A stretch of DNA of 64,000 nt from Streptomyces sp. QL37 (GTDB taxonomy: Bacteria > Actinomycetota > Actinomycetes > Streptomycetales > Streptomycetaceae): positions 806,001-870,000 of the forward strand of contig NZ_PTJS01000001.1 in the NCBI RefSeq assembly GCF_002941025.1, given 5' to 3'. The notes under the pieces were generated by a model that was not told the DNA's origin, did not search any database, and saw only the letters and a program-made list of their open reading frames with translations. Made by a program: the position numbers and the translations under genes. Below, one piece after another: positions 61,876-64,000 of this stretch (the stretch's first letter is position 1; every line of letters starts with the position of its first letter).

Positions 61876-63639
61876 ATGGCCGGGAGCCGGCCGCACAACC
61901 TGCACCGCCGCTCCGACCGGGACATCCCCCGGCGGGCCCCCGAAGCCGCGCGCGAAGAGCCCCACCGGCCTGCTCAGCCCTCCGCCGACCATGCCCTCCA
62001 CACACTCACGCTCCTGTCCTCCACCCTGTTCGACACCCCGGACGAGAGCGAGATCCTGCGCCTGGCCATGAACCACATAGCCGGCATCGGGCCGTACACC
62101 GCCGAGGCCGGCTATCTCGAAGCGGACGGTGACCTGGTCCCCAGCCCGAGGAACCGGCAGGATCAGGCCTCGACCGTGGACCGGAGGGTGCGGGAGCTGG
62201 CCGGGCGGGACGGTTCTGTGGCCGTACCCGGAAGGCCCTGGGCCCAAGCCCTCGGCCTGCGCGGAATCGAGGGACTCCGCGGTTACCTCGTAGTCACGTC
62301 CCGCTCCAGGCCCACCGAAGCCGAGCAGTCCCTGCTCGCCACACTCGTCCGGCACACCGCTGCTGCGCTGTCCGTCGCCTTCGCCCGCCGCCGCCGGCGC
62401 GAGGAGACCCTGGAGCTTCACCGGCTCAGGGAGGAGCGCGCAACCCTCCAGCGGCAGCTGGTCGCTGTCATGGCTGAGCTGGCGTACCGGCACGCCGTTC
62501 ACGCGCTCATGGCCGACGTCGCTGCCGCGGGCGGTGGCGAGCAAGCCGTCACCCGCGGACTGCACGGGCTGACCGGACTCCCCGCACTGGTCGAGGACCG
62601 CTTCGGTCGGCTGAGGGCCTGGACAGGCCCCAGCCGACCCGACCCGTATCCGGAACCGGACCCCGTGCGCCAGGAAGAACTGCTGAACGCCGTCGCCCGG
62701 GAGGCCGGGCCGGCACGGGTCAAGGACCGACTGATCACTCTGATCCGCCAGCACGGCGAGATCCTGGGCCTGCTGGCTCTGGTCGATCCCCAGGGCGAGG
62801 CGGACAAGCACACCGTGCTCGCGCTGGACCAGGCCGCCACGTCGCTCGCCCCGGAACTGGCGCACCTGCGCAATCTGGCCGAGGTGGAGCTACGGCTGCA
62901 CCGCGAGCTGGCCGACGACCTACTGGCCGGAACGGACGAGACAAGCGCCTACGCCCGGTCCGAGGCAGTCGGACACGACCTGCACCGCAGCCACTACATC
63001 GTGGTGGTGCAGTGGTCGGACCGGACTGCGGACGATTCCTTCGCGCAGACCGTAGGCCGGGCGGCCTCTGCGGTGGGCATGCGCTCACTGCTGACCCGAA
63101 GTGCCGAGCACGTGGTCCTGATCGCTGACGAGAGACCGCACGCCCGAGCGCTGTACGAGGCGCTCACCGTGGAGACGGGGACACCGTCCGGGAGCATCGG
63201 CGTGAGTGCCTCGTGCGATTCCCCGAATGACATTCCGCAGCGCTATCGGGAGGCGAAGCGCGCCCGGGAGGTGCGCCTCCACTCCCACAAGCGATACGGC
63301 ATGACGTTCTTCGACGAACTCGGCCTCTACCGCATCCTGGGACCTGGCAACGATTACCGGGAACTGGAGGCATTCGTCCACGAGTGGCTCGGGCAACTCA
63401 TCGACTACGACGCCCGACACCACGCGGCCATGGTCGAGACCCTGGCCCGGTACTTCGACTGTGGCGGCAACTACGACGAGACCGCCGCGTCCCTCGCCAT
63501 CCACCGCAGCACGCTGCGCTACAGACTCCAGCGCATCCGCGACATCAGCGGCAACAACCTCGCGAACGTCGAGGACCGGCTCAACCTTCAGGTGGCGACC
63601 CGAGTGTGGAAGATCGTGCTGGGCGGATCCGGTTCGTAG
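61876..63639 (+). CDS. GAF/PucR (CdaR-like) transcriptional regulator
   Basis: This 587-residue protein starts at ATG 61876 after GGGAG. A GAF-like sensor region spans about 40-185 (LHTLTLLSSTLFDTPDESEILRLAMNHIAGIGPYTAEAGYLE, VRHTAAALSVAFARRR) and a second sensor-like segment about 205-325. A GGDEF-like CdaR module (about 340-480: HYIVVVQWSDRT, GSIGVSASCDSPNDIPQRYREAKRAREV) precedes the C-terminal PucR helix-turn-helix (FDCGGNYDETAASLAIHRSTLRYRLQRIRDISG). This family activates neighbouring operons in response to metabolites. It is divergent from dnaK and is the best local candidate for controlling the chaperone island. Confidence 0.9.
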   Translation: MAGSRPHNLHRRSDRDIPRRAPEAAREEPHRPAQPSADHALHTLTLLSSTLFDTPDESEILRLAMNHIAGIGPYTAEAGYLEADGDLVPSPRNRQDQASTVDRRVRELAGRDGSVAVPGRPWAQALGLRGIEGLRGYLVVTSRSRPTEAEQSLLATLVRHTAAALSVAFARRRRREETLELHRLREERATLQRQLVAVMAELAYRHAVHALMADVAAAGGGEQAVTRGLHGLTGLPALVEDRFGRLRAWTGPSRPDPYPEPDPVRQEELLNAVAREAGPARVKDRLITLIRQHGEILGLLALVDPQGEADKHTVLALDQAATSLAPELAHLRNLAEVELRLHRELADDLLAGTDETSAYARSEAVGHDLHRSHYIVVVQWSDRTADDSFAQTVGRAASAVGMRSLLTRSAEHVVLIADERPHARALYEALTVETGTPSGSIGVSASCDSPNDIPQRYREAKRAREVRLHSHKRYGMTFFDELGLYRILGPGNDYRELEAFVHEWLGQLIDYDARHHAAMVETLARYFDCGGNYDETAASLAIHRSTLRYRLQRIRDISGNNLANVEDRLNLQVATRVWKIVLGGSGS

Positions 63640-63798
63640 AACGCGTCCAGAAGAGCCGGTACATCGTGGCCGCCGTTCGACCTGCACTCTCGACATCGCC
63701 TGGCCCCCAGGTTTCGTGAAGGCATCGGACATCCCTCGCAGGCGTCAGGCCCTGTACGTGGACTCCGGTTGCCGACGTGGCGGTAGCGTCGGCCCTTC

Positions 63799-64000
63799 TC
63801 AGCGGTGAGCCAGGAGAGTCCGGGTCTCGATATCGATCTGCTGAGCCTCACCGGTGGGGACGACCACGACGGGAACTCGCGCGCCGGGCTCGCTGATGAT
63901 TTCGGGACGTTCGGCGACCAGTGGTCGCAGGCCGCCCGTGAGGCCGAACACAGACAGCCCGGCGCACACCTCTTCACGGACCTCAGGCTGGTCCTCGCCG
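63799..64000 (-). CDS. Unidentified protein, C-terminal part (cut by window end)
   Basis: The minus-strand frame enters from beyond the window and stops at 63799. The visible 66 residues include EDQPEVREEVCAGLSVFGLTGGLRPL, EIISEPGARVPVVVVPTGEAQQ and DIETRTLLAHR. Composition and codon use look like a real Streptomyces gene. I do not recognise the family, and the N-terminal part is missing. Between it and the PucR-type gene (63640-63798) I see nothing. Confidence 0.55.
   Translation of the reverse strand, partial: GEDQPEVREEVCAGLSVFGLTGGLRPLVAERPEIISEPGARVPVVVVPTGEAQQIDIETRTLLAHR

Overview
This window reads as chromosomal DNA of a Streptomyces or close relative. It has very high GC, strong third-position GC bias, GTG/TTG starts, 4-bp start/stop overlaps (ATGA or GTGA) within operons, a conservon, and many TetR-type regulators, MDR oxidoreductases and stem-loop terminators without a U-tract. 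I saw no rRNA, CRISPR array, integrase or transposase. One tRNA (Pro-GGG) is present. All calls were made by reading the sequence; no database search was possible.

Layout. 1-3.5 kb: a three-gene coupled operon (5'-truncated phytoene-desaturase-like FAD enzyme, MDR oxidoreductase, Rieske oxygenase). 3.6-7.2 kb: tRNA-Pro, then a large secreted ThuA / sugar dehydrogenase / PKD / CBM protein behind a promoter with a LacI-type operator. 7.3-9.5 kb: an aldo-keto reductase and TetR divergon with two operators, then a decayed TetR. 9.5-13.5 kb: a complete conservon (cvnA-B-C-D) with a fifth GAF-domain gene. 13.9-21.5 kb: small enzyme and regulator pairs (ArsR/VOC, ABC exporter, SRPBCC, cupin, SDR, AhpD-like, TetR/quinone reductase).

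21.5-28.5 kb is the most unusual metabolic block. A full-length histidine/phenylalanine ammonia-lyase homologue lacks the Ser of the Ala-Ser-Gly triad that forms the MIO cofactor. It is divergent from a four-gene OpuC/ProU-type quaternary-amine ABC transporter followed by an NCS1 permease. 28.5-36.4 kb: TetR/MDR divergon with three regularly spaced operators, a SGNH esterase, a macro-domain protein coupled to a stand-alone EF-G domain IV-like protein, an MFS transporter, a lipoprotein, and DUF1152 and DUF1648 proteins.

36.5-43.3 kb is a conflict-type region. It has a protein with an N-terminal leader like those of extracellular contractile injection system (eCIS) associated proteins, a 1272-residue secreted protein ending in a NucA/NucB-type nuclease, and a convergent SMI1/KNR4 gene of the kind often used for immunity. 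43.5-51.4 kb: a decayed metallo-beta-lactamase-fold gene, an FUSC transporter, an unknown membrane protein, a UvrA-like double ABC protein and a formaldehyde dehydrogenase.

51.9-61.4 kb is one long minus-strand stress island read in the order dnaK, grpE, cbpA-type dnaJ, MerR-like modulator, clpB, thioredoxin, DUF2267, UBP zinc finger, and a cNMP-binding/thioredoxin-reductase-like flavoprotein. No CIRCE or HAIR element was found upstream of it. A divergent GAF/PucR-type regulator sits immediately upstream and is the natural candidate controller. The window ends inside an unidentified minus-strand gene.
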